Below, one piece after another: positions 17,152-26,625 of a DNA stretch of 64,000 bases. The position numbers were made by a program, and so were the translations under genes. The notes beneath the pieces were generated by a model. That model worked only from the letters and a program-made list of their open reading frames with translations, made no database searches and was not told the origin of the DNA. Where the stretch lies: positions 62,001 through 126,000 of the forward strand of contig NZ_JAJFAY010000001.1 of assembly GCF_021083305.1 (NCBI RefSeq), in the 5' to 3' direction. The stretch is from Haladaptatus sp. DYF46. Its GTDB lineage: Archaea; Halobacteriota; Halobacteria; Halobacteriales; Haladaptataceae. Each line of letters begins with the position of its first letter. Position 1 is the first letter of the stretch.

Positions 17152-19878
17152 ATGGACGCGAGAGGGCTGTTGGCCCGCGAGGAGTTCGATTTCGACCCCG
17201 AGACGGTCGAAATCGAGGACGAAGCGACGTTGGACCTCCTCGAACCCGCAGTGCGCGAATGGTGGGCCGAACAGTTCGGCGCGTTCGTCCCGGAGAACGG
17301 CGGCTTTTTCACGCCGCCACAGCGCGAGGCCATTCCGCTGATTCACGGCCACGACAATGCCCTCATCGCGTCGCCGACGGGGAGCGGAAAGACGCTCGCG
17401 TCGTTCACCGCGATTCTCAACGAGCTGTTTCGACGGGAACAGGAGACGGGATTGGAGAACTCGGTGTACTGCCTGTACGTCTCGCCGCTGAAATCGCTTG
17501 CCAACGACATCCACCGCAACCTCGAACTGCCGCTGTCGGGAATACGGGAGCGGATGGACGACGTGAGCGAGGTTCGTCACGCCATCCGACACGGGGACAC
17601 GGACAAGACGGCGCGACAGAAGATGTTGAAGGAGACACCGCACATCCTCAACACGACCCCCGAGACGTTGGCCATCCTGCTCAACTCGCCGAAGTTCCGC
17701 GACAAACTCCGGAGCGTCGAGTACGTCATCGTGGACGAAATCCACAGCCTCGCGGACGGAAAGCGCGGAACCCACCTGTCGGTCAGCCTCGAACGCCTCG
17801 AGACCATCGTCGAATCCTCGCCGACGAGAATCGGATGTTCCGCGACGGTCGAACCGCTCTCGGACATCGCGGAGTTCCTCGTCGGCAGGGAGGAACCCGG
17901 CGGGGAGAGTCGCCCGTACGAAATCGTGGACACGCGATTCGTCCGGGAGTTCGACCTCGAACTGTTCTGTCCGACCGACGACCTCGTTCACACGCCGCGG
18001 GGCGTCGTTCAGGAGCGGTTTTACGACCAACTCCACGACCTGATCGGGGACCACACGAACACGCTCGTCTTTACGAACACGCGCTCCGGGGCCGAGCGAG
18101 TCCTTCAGAATCTCCGCGAGAAATTCTCCGACTACGACGAGGAGAACTCCGGGTGTCATCACGGCAGTCTCTCGAAGGAATCCCGCCACCGAATCGAGGA
18201 GCGCCTGAAGAACGGCGAGGTGGACGTGGTGACGACGTCGACCAGCCTCGAACTCGGCATCGACATGCCGCACGTCGATTTGGTCGTGCAGGTGGGGTCG
18301 CCGAAGAGCGTGGCATCCCTGCTCCAGCGCGTCGGACGCGCGGGCCACCGCCTCGGGCAGACCGTCACCGGCCGCGTCATCGCGCTCGACCGGGACGAAC
18401 TGGTCGAGTGTGCGGTCATGTTGAAAAAGGCCGAGGAGGGCTTCGTGGACCGCGTGTTCGTCCCCGAGAACGCACAGGACGTGGCGGCCCAACAGGTGTA
18501 CGGAATGGCGATAAACGAGGTCCGCCCGGCGGAGGACGTGAAGGCGACGCTCCGGCGGGCCTACCCCTACCGAAACTACTCGGATTCGGAGTGGGACTCC
18601 CTCCTCCGGTATCTCACGGCGGACTACGACGGGATGGAGGACAGAAACGTCTACGCCAAGGTGTGGCACGACGAGAACGACCCGCCCGACGGGGAGTACC
18701 ACTATCCCGATTTCCCCGTCGGCGAACCCTTGATGGGAAAACGCGGACGGTTGGCCCGCGTCATCTACATGACCAACATCGGGACGATTCCCGACTCGTT
18801 CACCTGCGACGTGTTCACCCGCGCGGACAACGAGTGGGTCGGGGATTTGGACGAGAGCTACCTCGACACGCTGGAAAAGGGCGACGTGTTCGTCCTCGGC
18901 GGGCAGCACTTCGAGTACCGCTACCGACGCGGGTCGAAGGTGTACGCGGACCGAACCAGCGCCCGCCCGACGGTGCCGTCGTGGTTCTCCGAGCGCCTGC
19001 CGCTCTCCTACGATTTGGGGCGAGAAATCGCCGCGTTTCAGGGCGAACTCCTTTCGCGATTGACCGACCGCGGGAAACCCGCGGTTCGGGTGTGGCTTCG
19101 GGAGTTCCCGTTGGACGAGAACAGCATTCGGGCCATCGCGCGGATGTTCGACGAGCAGGTCCGCTACGCCGGGGAAGGGAGCGTCAGCACGGACGAGCGA
19201 TTGACGGTCGAAATCGAGATGGACCGCGACGAGTACGAGCGCCGGTACTACGTCCACTCGAACTACGGACGACGGTTCAACGACGGCCTCTCGCGGGTCG
19301 TCGCGTACCGCTGTGCGCAGGCGGCCAACACGAACGTCGGCGTGGCCGTCGCGGACAACGGCTTTACTGTCTCGATGCCGCTCAACCGCAAGGTGGACGT
19401 CCCCGGCATCATCGCCGACATCGACCCGGAAGACGTCCGGGAAGACCTGCGCGCCGCGCTTTCGGGAACCGACCTCCTCCAGCGGTACTTCCGAATCAAC
19501 GCGACCCGCTCGCTGATGATACTGAAACGCTACAAGGGCTACGAGAAGTCGGCCAGCGAACAGCAGGTATCCAGTGAGATGCTGCTCGGGTTCGTAGACG
19601 GACTGGACGAGTTCGCCGTCATGGAGGAAACCTACCGCGAAATCGTGGAGGACAAACTCGCGCTCGAACCGGTCGAGGAAATCCTCGGAAAGGTGCGAGC
19701 GGGCGACATCGACGTCGTGCAACACCGCGTCGAGTCGCCGACGCCCCGCGCGTTCGGACTGGCGACGCTGATGGCGAGCGACGTGGTGTTGGCGGAGGAC
19801 GAGAGTGCGGTGTTACAGGAGTTCCACGAGCGCGTCATGGACTCCATTTCGGACGGGACCCCTACAACCTCGAACTGA
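17152..19878 (+). CDS. Lhr-type DEAD/DEAH-box ATP-dependent helicase
   Basis: A 908-residue superfamily 2 helicase. Walker A is ASPTGSGKT (residues 73-81) and the Walker B box is the variant DEIH (195-198). CSAT motif III, TNTRSGAERVL and GRAGHRLGQ (motif VI) follow. The long C-terminal half (about 480-908) has the winged-helix and Lhr-core layout. Archaeal Lhr proteins unwind forked DNA and RNA:DNA hybrids and are linked to replication-coupled repair. MDARGLLAR at 17152 is preferred to an ATG nine codons upstream. A CTCTTTG element lies about 28 bp before it. Confidence 0.92.
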   Translation: MDARGLLAREEFDFDPETVEIEDEATLDLLEPAVREWWAEQFGAFVPENGGFFTPPQREAIPLIHGHDNALIASPTGSGKTLASFTAILNELFRREQETGLENSVYCLYVSPLKSLANDIHRNLELPLSGIRERMDDVSEVRHAIRHGDTDKTARQKMLKETPHILNTTPETLAILLNSPKFRDKLRSVEYVIVDEIHSLADGKRGTHLSVSLERLETIVESSPTRIGCSATVEPLSDIAEFLVGREEPGGESRPYEIVDTRFVREFDLELFCPTDDLVHTPRGVVQERFYDQLHDLIGDHTNTLVFTNTRSGAERVLQNLREKFSDYDEENSGCHHGSLSKESRHRIEERLKNGEVDVVTTSTSLELGIDMPHVDLVVQVGSPKSVASLLQRVGRAGHRLGQTVTGRVIALDRDELVECAVMLKKAEEGFVDRVFVPENAQDVAAQQVYGMAINEVRPAEDVKATLRRAYPYRNYSDSEWDSLLRYLTADYDGMEDRNVYAKVWHDENDPPDGEYHYPDFPVGEPLMGKRGRLARVIYMTNIGTIPDSFTCDVFTRADNEWVGDLDESYLDTLEKGDVFVLGGQHFEYRYRRGSKVYADRTSARPTVPSWFSERLPLSYDLGREIAAFQGELLSRLTDRGKPAVRVWLREFPLDENSIRAIARMFDEQVRYAGEGSVSTDERLTVEIEMDRDEYERRYYVHSNYGRRFNDGLSRVVAYRCAQAANTNVGVAVADNGFTVSMPLNRKVDVPGIIADIDPEDVREDLRAALSGTDLLQRYFRINATRSLMILKRYKGYEKSASEQQVSSEMLLGFVDGLDEFAVMEETYREIVEDKLALEPVEEILGKVRAGDIDVVQHRVESPTPRAFGLATLMASDVVLAEDESAVLQEFHERVMDSISDGTPTTSN

Positions 19879-19991
19879 CTTTCTGACTCGGAGGCAAAAA
19901 TTGAAATAACGGAATATTTTTGTGTTTCAACTATAATATCTATCGAGAATCGAAAGGATTAATTCGCGGGATTACATGGCTGTGCGTATCA

Positions 19992-21629
19992 ATGGCACAG
20001 ACGGATCCACGCAAACGACTCCTGCTCTTCGTTCTCGCGCTCGTCGGAACGGCGATTATCGCGGGCGCACCGACGCCAAGCGGCCTCTCCGTTCGGGGGC
20101 AGTTCGCGTTCGCAACGATGTTCTTCGCGGGGTTCCTCTGGGTGACGGGGACGCTCCCGCTGGCGGTGACGGCGCTGTCGATACCCGTCCTTCTCACGAT
20201 ATTCGGCGTGTACGCCGACCTCGACGCGGCACTCACGGGCTTTGCCGACCACCTCATCTTCCTGTTCATCGCCGGGTTCATGCTGGCGAACGCGCTCCAG
20301 AAGTACGACATCGACCGGCGAATCGCCCTCTGGTTGATGTCCGTGATGGGGTCGTCGCCGCGCCGTCTCGTCCTCGCGGTCATGCTGGCGACGGCGTTCC
20401 TCTCTATGTGGGTGTCGAATACGGCGACGGCGGCCATGATGACGCCCATCGCGCTGGGCGTCCTCTCGCAGGTGTTGGGCAAGGAAACGGTGGAAGCGGC
20501 GAAGACGACTGATACCGCCGACACGGGTGATTCGTCGCCCGCTCCCGACGGCGGCACCGTCGCCGCAGACGACGAAGCGTTCTCCAACCTCCACGTTTCG
20601 ATGCTCCTCGGAACCGCCTACGCGGCCAGCGTCGGCGGCGTCGGGACGCTCATAGGAACGCCGCCGAACGCGGTGTTGGCCTCGCAACTGAACGAGATTC
20701 TGGGCTACGAGATCGGCTTCGCCCAATGGTTGCTCATCGGCATCCCGATAGTTGCCATCACCCTTCCGCTCGTCTGGTACGTCCTCACGTATTTCCTCTA
20801 CCCGCCGCAAATCGACGACGTGAGCGACGCACGCGAGATGGCTCGCCAGTACCTCGAAGAGGAAGGGGAGTTGAGTCCGCGCGGAAAGCGTGTCGCGCTC
20901 ATCTTCACCGGCACCGCTCTCCTGTGGGTGGTCGGCGGATTGGGCGATGGCGTAAAATATCTCATCGACAACGGCTACCTTCCGCTTTCGGACGCGTGGT
21001 TCACGACCCTGTACGGCGGCGAGGGAACGAGCGTCTTCGGCGTCGACGGCCATCAGGGAACCCTCTACTACGTCGTCGTCGGCCTCGCCTCGGTTCCCGC
21101 CCTCGTGCTGGCAGACACGATGGAGTGGGACGATTTGGTGGACATCGACTGGGGAACAATCCTCCTGTTCGGCGGCGGCATCGCCCTCGCGGACGCGCTG
21201 GCGACCACCGGCGCGACGAAGTGGATTGCCGACTCCGTGTTCAAATCGCTCACCGGTGCGCCCATCGTTCTCGTCGTGGGCATCGTCGTCCTCCTCGTCA
21301 TCTTCCTGACGGAGATGACCTCGAACACCGCGACGGCGACCATCATCGTCCCCATCCTCATCAGCATCGGGGGCGTCTTCGCGGCCACGCTCGGACTGAC
21401 GGACGTCGCCGCCGCCGTCTTCCTCTCCGTCTCCGGGGCCATCGCGGCGAGTTTCGCCTTCGCGCTCCCCGTCGCTACCCCGCCGAACGCCATCGTCTTC
21501 GGGAGCGGGTACCTGAAACAGGAACAGATGATGCGCGCCGGCGTCGTGTTGAACCTGATAATGACCGTCGTCCTCACCGGCCTCATCTGGTTGCTGTTCC
21601 AGTTCGTCTGGCCGCACGTCCTCTGGTAA
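19992..21629 (+). CDS. SLC13/DASS anion transporter
   Basis: A 545-residue divalent-anion:sodium symporter family protein with about 11-12 membrane helices. The paired family motifs are visible: WVSNTATAAMMTPIALGVL with GVGTLIGTPPNAVLASQL in the first half, and MTSNTATATIIVPILISIG with ALPVATPPNAIVFGSG in the second. DASS proteins take up dicarboxylates, citrate or sulfate with sodium. Unlike the other SLC13-type protein at 4424-6277 it has no RCK domain. The preferred start is MAQTDPRKR (19992). The 110 bp upstream are unusually A/T-rich, with several possible TATA boxes. Confidence 0.93.
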   Translation: MAQTDPRKRLLLFVLALVGTAIIAGAPTPSGLSVRGQFAFATMFFAGFLWVTGTLPLAVTALSIPVLLTIFGVYADLDAALTGFADHLIFLFIAGFMLANALQKYDIDRRIALWLMSVMGSSPRRLVLAVMLATAFLSMWVSNTATAAMMTPIALGVLSQVLGKETVEAAKTTDTADTGDSSPAPDGGTVAADDEAFSNLHVSMLLGTAYAASVGGVGTLIGTPPNAVLASQLNEILGYEIGFAQWLLIGIPIVAITLPLVWYVLTYFLYPPQIDDVSDAREMARQYLEEEGELSPRGKRVALIFTGTALLWVVGGLGDGVKYLIDNGYLPLSDAWFTTLYGGEGTSVFGVDGHQGTLYYVVVGLASVPALVLADTMEWDDLVDIDWGTILLFGGGIALADALATTGATKWIADSVFKSLTGAPIVLVVGIVVLLVIFLTEMTSNTATATIIVPILISIGGVFAATLGLTDVAAAVFLSVSGAIAASFAFALPVATPPNAIVFGSGYLKQEQMMRAGVVLNLIMTVVLTGLIWLLFQFVWPHVLW

Positions 21630-21717
21630 CGGTACCGCCGGTCCGGTCGGCCGGATTCGCTTTCAGTCCGGCCGCACCGACAGCGTATCCAACGCGTTCG
21701 GAACGACCAACACGTGG

Positions 21718-24459
21718 CTAGGACGCCCACTCGATCATCCGGTCGTAGAGCGGCGACGAACGGAGGGCGCGCTCGTCGCCGACGAGGACGAGCGACTTTT
21801 TAGCGCGGGTCAATGCGACGTTCACCCGGCGGTAGTCGTCGAATATCGGACTGTCCAAGTCGCCCGTGGCGACGAACGAGACGACGATGACCTCCTTGCT
21901 CGACCCCTGGAACCGGTCCACCGTATCGACGGCGACGGCGTCGGGAACCCGCCGGGAAATCTCGGCGACTTGCGCGCGGAAGGGTGCGATGACGCCGATA
22001 TCCTCGTGGGGGACGCCCGCCTCCACGAACCGGGAGACGAGTTCCGTGACGCGCTCGGCTTCGACCGGGTTCGTGTTGCCCGCCGTCTTCCCATCGGGGT
22101 CAACGAAGACGACGCCGGGACGGAGTTCGGGCGGCAGGGCGTCGGTGTCGACGGTCGGCAAGTCGGCCAACTTCTGGGCCGCGACGTCGCCGCTCGCCGG
22201 GCGAAGCGCGCCGTCGTAAAACTCGCGGGAGGAGAACGCCTGAATCCGTTGGGCCATTCGATACTGGCGGTCGAGCATCACGGACGCGTCGGGATACAGT
22301 TCGACGAGTCGCTGGAACAGGGAAGTCGAGAGGTCGCCCCCTACGACGTCACCGTCCGTGTTTTCCTCGGAGTCCGATTCCGCGTCGGTCGCTTGGACGA
22401 CCGGCGGCAGTTGGTGGTGGTCGCCGACGAGGACGAACCGCTCGGCGAGGTTGATGGCCGCCTGCGTGGCCGGTTCGGTCAACTGCGAGGCCTCGTCCAC
22501 CAGCGCCACGTCGAACGCCTGTTCGCGCATGATTCGGGAGCCACAGGTCGCCGTCGTCGCCGCCACGACGCCCGCCCCTTCGAGTTCGGCGACGCGCGCG
22601 CCGGGGTCGCCGCTTCGCTCCAAGCGGATGTCTTGCATGTCCCCGCGGACGCCGCTTTCGGTGCCGACGCGGAGTACATAATCGGACTGCGTCCGATTGC
22701 CAGCGGAGCTTTGCTCCGCGCTGTTCTCGAATCCTTTGTCACGCAGCGCCTCAAGCGCGTTGTCCACCGCGCGGTTCGTGAACGCCGAGAGGAGGACGCG
22801 GTTGCCGTCGTCCACGAGCGCGCGGATGGTCCGCGCGATGGTGTAGGTCTTCCCGGTGCCGGGCGGGCCGTGGATGAGCGCACAGTCCTTCGCGTTCACC
22901 GCGAGGTTGACCGCCGCGTTCTGCGCGTCGTTGTTCCCGATGAACGTCCGCTCTTCGGACTCGAACTCGGGGTCCTGCCGTCCGAACAGCACGTCCTTCC
23001 GTCGTTGGTCGCCCTTCAGCAGGGCGTCGTGGAGCGCGGTCAACATTCCGTCGGCGGAGAACTCCGAAGGATACACGTCCAATCGTCGGAGTTCGACGGG
23101 TTCGTCCGTCGTGACGACGATTTCCTCGCCCAGTTTTTGGACCCGTGCCAGTTCCGCGTGGCCGCTGACGGGATTGCCCTTGCTGGCGAGAACGACGTCT
23201 CCCTCCCGAATCTTCGACACGGCGTCGTCGGTCCGGCGAGCGCGGAGTTCCCAGCGCCCGCCCTCGATTTGTGCTTGTCCCGCCGGTTCCAAGCCGATGA
23301 GCGCCCGGTCGTCGTCCGCCCGTTCCTGCGCCGTCTGCTCCCACAGTTTGGCGTACTCGCGGTGGGTCGCTCGGCGTTCCCGTTCTATCTGCTCGTACTT
23401 CTCGCGGAAGTACTCGCGTTCTTCCTCCGGAATCGGCCGTCCGATTTGGCCCGCCTTGGACTCCTGATCCAGGCGTCCGGAGACGACCATGCAGGTGTCC
23501 TTCTCGAAGCAGTACTCGCACTTGGCGTTCGCCTCGTACCCCGTCGGCACGTCCATGTCGAACTCCGCCGCGGCGATTTCGTTGCGGGTCCTGACGACGA
23601 ATTCGAGGAGGCCCTTTCCGATGGAGAACTCCTTTGCAGGCGAGAGGTCGCCGGTCTCCTCCGTGCGGTCCAGCGCGGAGTTCTTCGTGTAGAGGAGCGT
23701 GCCCGTGTCCGCCGGAACGCCGCGCTCCTGCAGGAGGAGGGCGTAACAGGCCGCCTGAATCTTGTCCTGAAAGCGCGGGTCGCGGTTCGTGTTCTTCCCC
23801 GTCTTCAGTTCGACCGGCATCCCGCGCCGGAGCGCGTCACAGCGCCCCTTGATGCCGAACTGCTCGCTGATGAGCGTGTACTCGCTCCGCCAGTCGTCCG
23901 TGTCGTCGAGGACGCCCTGTTCCAGCCATCCTTCGATGGCGCGGGCGTTCTGTCGCACTTCCCCCGCCACCTCGTCCGCCTCGCGTCCGAGCAGGCCGAG
24001 TTGGAGGCCCACTTCCTCCACGCGCTCCTCGATGGAGTCGTCCAAGTCCCGGCCGCGGAGCAGGTCGCCGAACACCTCGTGGACGATGGTCCCCTTCACG
24101 ACGGGGTAGTTCAGCGGAATCGCGGACAGTTTGTTCAGGTAGTACATCCGAGGACACTGCACCCACGAGCGAACGTCGGTCACGTTCACGAGGAACGAGG
24201 GCTCGACCACGACGTACGAGTCCTTTCCCGTCGCGTACTTCGTTTCGCCGTCGTACTCGGTTTCCTCGGCGTCCGTCACGAGCAGTTCCATCCCTTCTTC
24301 GAGGTACTCTGCGGTTTCCGCCCACTTTCCCCACAGCGTTACCGTCTGTGGCACGTCGTCGTCCGGTTGCACGCGTACCTCCGCGAGGTCGCGTTCCCCG
24401 TACTGCGTACTCACGGTTCGCGCCTCGCCCGGTTCGCTTATCGTCCCCCGTATATTCAC
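21718..24459 (-). CDS. Dna2-like nuclease-helicase (PD-(D/E)XK plus SF1 helicase)
   Basis: A 913-residue fusion. Residues about 1-85 look like an OB-type strand region. Residues about 90-330 form a RecB/Cas4-like nuclease with Asp208 (KGRCD), Glu217 and Lys219 (VELK), and four cysteines placed as in the Fe-S clusters of Dna2, AddB and Cas4 (Cys102, then Cys314, Cys317, Cys323). The SF1B helicase follows: Walker A GPPGTGKT (531-538), VDEASQL, GDHHQLPPV, and QGSSKEVIVVS near the end. Homologues process DNA ends and flaps. A short Ser/Gln-rich insertion sits near residues 579-592. It is divergent from the prolyl oligopeptidase gene. Confidence 0.92.
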   Translation of the reverse strand: MNIRGTISEPGEARTVSTQYGERDLAEVRVQPDDDVPQTVTLWGKWAETAEYLEEGMELLVTDAEETEYDGETKYATGKDSYVVVEPSFLVNVTDVRSWVQCPRMYYLNKLSAIPLNYPVVKGTIVHEVFGDLLRGRDLDDSIEERVEEVGLQLGLLGREADEVAGEVRQNARAIEGWLEQGVLDDTDDWRSEYTLISEQFGIKGRCDALRRGMPVELKTGKNTNRDPRFQDKIQAACYALLLQERGVPADTGTLLYTKNSALDRTEETGDLSPAKEFSIGKGLLEFVVRTRNEIAAAEFDMDVPTGYEANAKCEYCFEKDTCMVVSGRLDQESKAGQIGRPIPEEEREYFREKYEQIERERRATHREYAKLWEQTAQERADDDRALIGLEPAGQAQIEGGRWELRARRTDDAVSKIREGDVVLASKGNPVSGHAELARVQKLGEEIVVTTDEPVELRRLDVYPSEFSADGMLTALHDALLKGDQRRKDVLFGRQDPEFESEERTFIGNNDAQNAAVNLAVNAKDCALIHGPPGTGKTYTIARTIRALVDDGNRVLLSAFTNRAVDNALEALRDKGFENSAEQSSAGNRTQSDYVLRVGTESGVRGDMQDIRLERSGDPGARVAELEGAGVVAATTATCGSRIMREQAFDVALVDEASQLTEPATQAAINLAERFVLVGDHHQLPPVVQATDAESDSEENTDGDVVGGDLSTSLFQRLVELYPDASVMLDRQYRMAQRIQAFSSREFYDGALRPASGDVAAQKLADLPTVDTDALPPELRPGVVFVDPDGKTAGNTNPVEAERVTELVSRFVEAGVPHEDIGVIAPFRAQVAEISRRVPDAVAVDTVDRFQGSSKEVIVVSFVATGDLDSPIFDDYRRVNVALTRAKKSLVLVGDERALRSSPLYDRMIEWAS

Positions 24460-24588
24460 GGACCGTTCGTACCCGCTCTCACGGAAAAATACTGTCGATT
24501 ACTCCGCGAACCGTCCTCTCCCGACGTCCCTCTCGTCGCGTTATCGATTCCAGACAAGATATTTGGCGGACCTTCGACTATTTCGAGT

Positions 24589-26625
24589 ATGCCACGGACT
24601 CCCCCACCGACCGAAGCGCGTGAGACCGTCGAAACGCTCCACGGCGAGGTGATTCGCGACCCGTACCGCTGGTTGGAGGGCGACGACGAGGACGTGTCAG
24701 AGTGGGTCGCCGCACAGAACGAGTACGCGGAATCGTTCCTGCACGGGGAGACGCGCGACGGACTCGAACCGCGGTTCCAAGCGCTGGCGAACACCGCGAC
24801 CTACTTTCCCATCGTCCCGACGTCGAACGGCTACTTCCAGCGGTACACGCCCGCCGACGAGGACCTTCCGCTGTTGACGGTTCGGGACGAACTCGACGGC
24901 GAGCGACGCGTCCTCGCGGACCCGAACGACTGGCGCGACGACGCCACGGAGACCCTCGACTGGTTCGTCCCCTCGCCGGACGGGTCGCTCGTCGCCTACG
25001 GCGTCATGGAGGGCGGCACGGAGCAGTACGACGTTCGCGTCGTGGAGACGAAGACGGGGGATCTCGTGGACGAACTCCGCGAAACGGGCCGAACGGACCA
25101 GCGATCGTTCGCGTGGACCGACGGGGGATTTTACTACGGCCGAACCGGCGCGCTCGAAGACGGCGGGCAACTCGACAAGTCGCTCGCGTATCACCGACTG
25201 GAGGAAGACGACGCGGGCGACGAGGACGACGAACTCCCCATCGAACTCGACGAACAGACGTGGGCGGGCCTGCACACCGACCCGGAGAGCGACTTTCTCG
25301 TGGTCGAACTCACTCGTGGGTGGGAGCGGACGGACATCTACGCGCAGCGGGACGGCGAGTTCGAACCGCTCGTGACCGACGAGGTGGCCATCTTCGAACC
25401 GCACTTGCGGGACGATAGACTGTTCTTCCTGACGAGTTTCGACGCGCCTAACTACCGAATCGTCGCGGCGGACCTCGAATCGGTCGGCGCTCCCGACGGA
25501 TTCGACTCGCCCGAGGAGTTCGAAAGCGTCGTCTCGGAGCGGAACGACGCGATTCTCCGGGAGTTCGCCCTCGCCGGTGATCACATAGTCGTCCAGTACG
25601 AACGCGATGCCGTCTCGGAACTCGCCACCTTCGAACTCGATGGAACGCACGTCGAGGACGTTTCGCTCCCCGAGATGGGGTCGATAGACGAGGGAAGTCT
25701 CCACGGGTCGCGGGAGGACGACGAGTGTTTCTTCCGCTTCCAGTCGTTCGACCACCCGCCGACCGTCTATCGCTACGTCGTCGGCGAGGGAGTGAGGGAG
25801 ATCGACGCGCCCGAGGTCCACATCGAAACCGACCTACAGGTCGAACAGGAGTGGTACGAATCGGCCGACGGTACCGAAGTTCCGCTCTTCGTGGTTCACG
25901 GCGGCGTCGAACCGAACGGCGACAACCCGACGCTGCTGTACGCTTACGGCGGGTTCGAACTCAGTCAGACCCCCGCGTTCAGACGCTATGCGTTGCCCTT
26001 CCTCGAACGCGGCGGCGTCTTCGCCGTCGCGAACGTCCGCGGCGGCGGCGAGTTCGGCGAGGAGTGGCACCACGCGGCTCGAAAGGAGAACAAGCAGAAC
26101 ACCTTCGACGACTTCGTCGCGGCGGCCGAACACCTCATCGAGCGCGGCTACACGAGTTCAGACCGTCTCGCCATCGACGGGCGGAGCAACGGCGGGTTGA
26201 CCGTCGGCGCGGGCATCACACAGCGCCCGGACCTGTTCGCCGCCTGCCTCTGCGTGGTGCCGCTCCTCGACATGCTCCGGTTCCATCGGTTCCTCCTCGG
26301 CGCATCGTGGACCGCGGAGTACGGTTCACCCGACGACCCGGAGGCGTTCGAGTACATCCGCGACTATTCGCCGTACCACAACGTGGTGGAGGAGTCGTAT
26401 CCCGCCGTGCTGTTCAAAACCGCCGAGGGGGATACTCGGGTTCATCCGGCCCACGCGCGGAAGATGGCCGCCAAAATGCAGGCGAAACACACCGGCGACG
26501 CCCCCATTCTCCTGCGCGAGGAGCGAAACACGGGCCACGGCGTCGGCAAACCGAGGGAGATGGTCGTTCGGGAGAAGTTGGACGAATGGACGTTCGTCTT
26601 CGAGCAGTTGGGCGTCGAACGCTAA
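24589..26625 (+). CDS. Prolyl oligopeptidase family protein (S9A)
   Basis: A 678-residue serine peptidase of the S9 family, cutting short peptides usually after proline. The N-terminal part (about 70-420) is the beta-propeller that restricts access. The catalytic triad is complete: Ser533 in DGRSNGGL, Asp615 in EGDTRVH and His650 in TGHGVG. There is no signal peptide, so it is cytosolic. The start MPRTPPPTEARETVETLHGE is the family start even though the frame stays open for another 2.6 kb upstream. It overlaps the convergent alaX gene by 4 bp at the stop codons. Confidence 0.95.
   Translation: MPRTPPPTEARETVETLHGEVIRDPYRWLEGDDEDVSEWVAAQNEYAESFLHGETRDGLEPRFQALANTATYFPIVPTSNGYFQRYTPADEDLPLLTVRDELDGERRVLADPNDWRDDATETLDWFVPSPDGSLVAYGVMEGGTEQYDVRVVETKTGDLVDELRETGRTDQRSFAWTDGGFYYGRTGALEDGGQLDKSLAYHRLEEDDAGDEDDELPIELDEQTWAGLHTDPESDFLVVELTRGWERTDIYAQRDGEFEPLVTDEVAIFEPHLRDDRLFFLTSFDAPNYRIVAADLESVGAPDGFDSPEEFESVVSERNDAILREFALAGDHIVVQYERDAVSELATFELDGTHVEDVSLPEMGSIDEGSLHGSREDDECFFRFQSFDHPPTVYRYVVGEGVREIDAPEVHIETDLQVEQEWYESADGTEVPLFVVHGGVEPNGDNPTLLYAYGGFELSQTPAFRRYALPFLERGGVFAVANVRGGGEFGEEWHHAARKENKQNTFDDFVAAAEHLIERGYTSSDRLAIDGRSNGGLTVGAGITQRPDLFAACLCVVPLLDMLRFHRFLLGASWTAEYGSPDDPEAFEYIRDYSPYHNVVEESYPAVLFKTAEGDTRVHPAHARKMAAKMQAKHTGDAPILLREERNTGHGVGKPREMVVREKLDEWTFVFEQLGVER

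Noticed and set aside
16740..19577. Very long plus-strand frame (945 codons) over the Lhr helicase
   Set aside because: Arg/Gly/Pro-rich shadow of the true helicase frame at 17152-19878, which carries all helicase motifs.
21970..24588. A 2.6-kb open frame in phase with and upstream of the prolyl oligopeptidase
   Set aside because: It is antisense to the Dna2-like gene. Composition is basic and repetitive, as expected for the opposite strand of GC-rich haloarchaeal genes; the peptidase family start is at 24589.
24460..24588. Possible extra gene between the Dna2-like and peptidase genes
   Set aside because: Only 129 bp, with promoter-like A/T boxes for both divergent genes and no coding signal.
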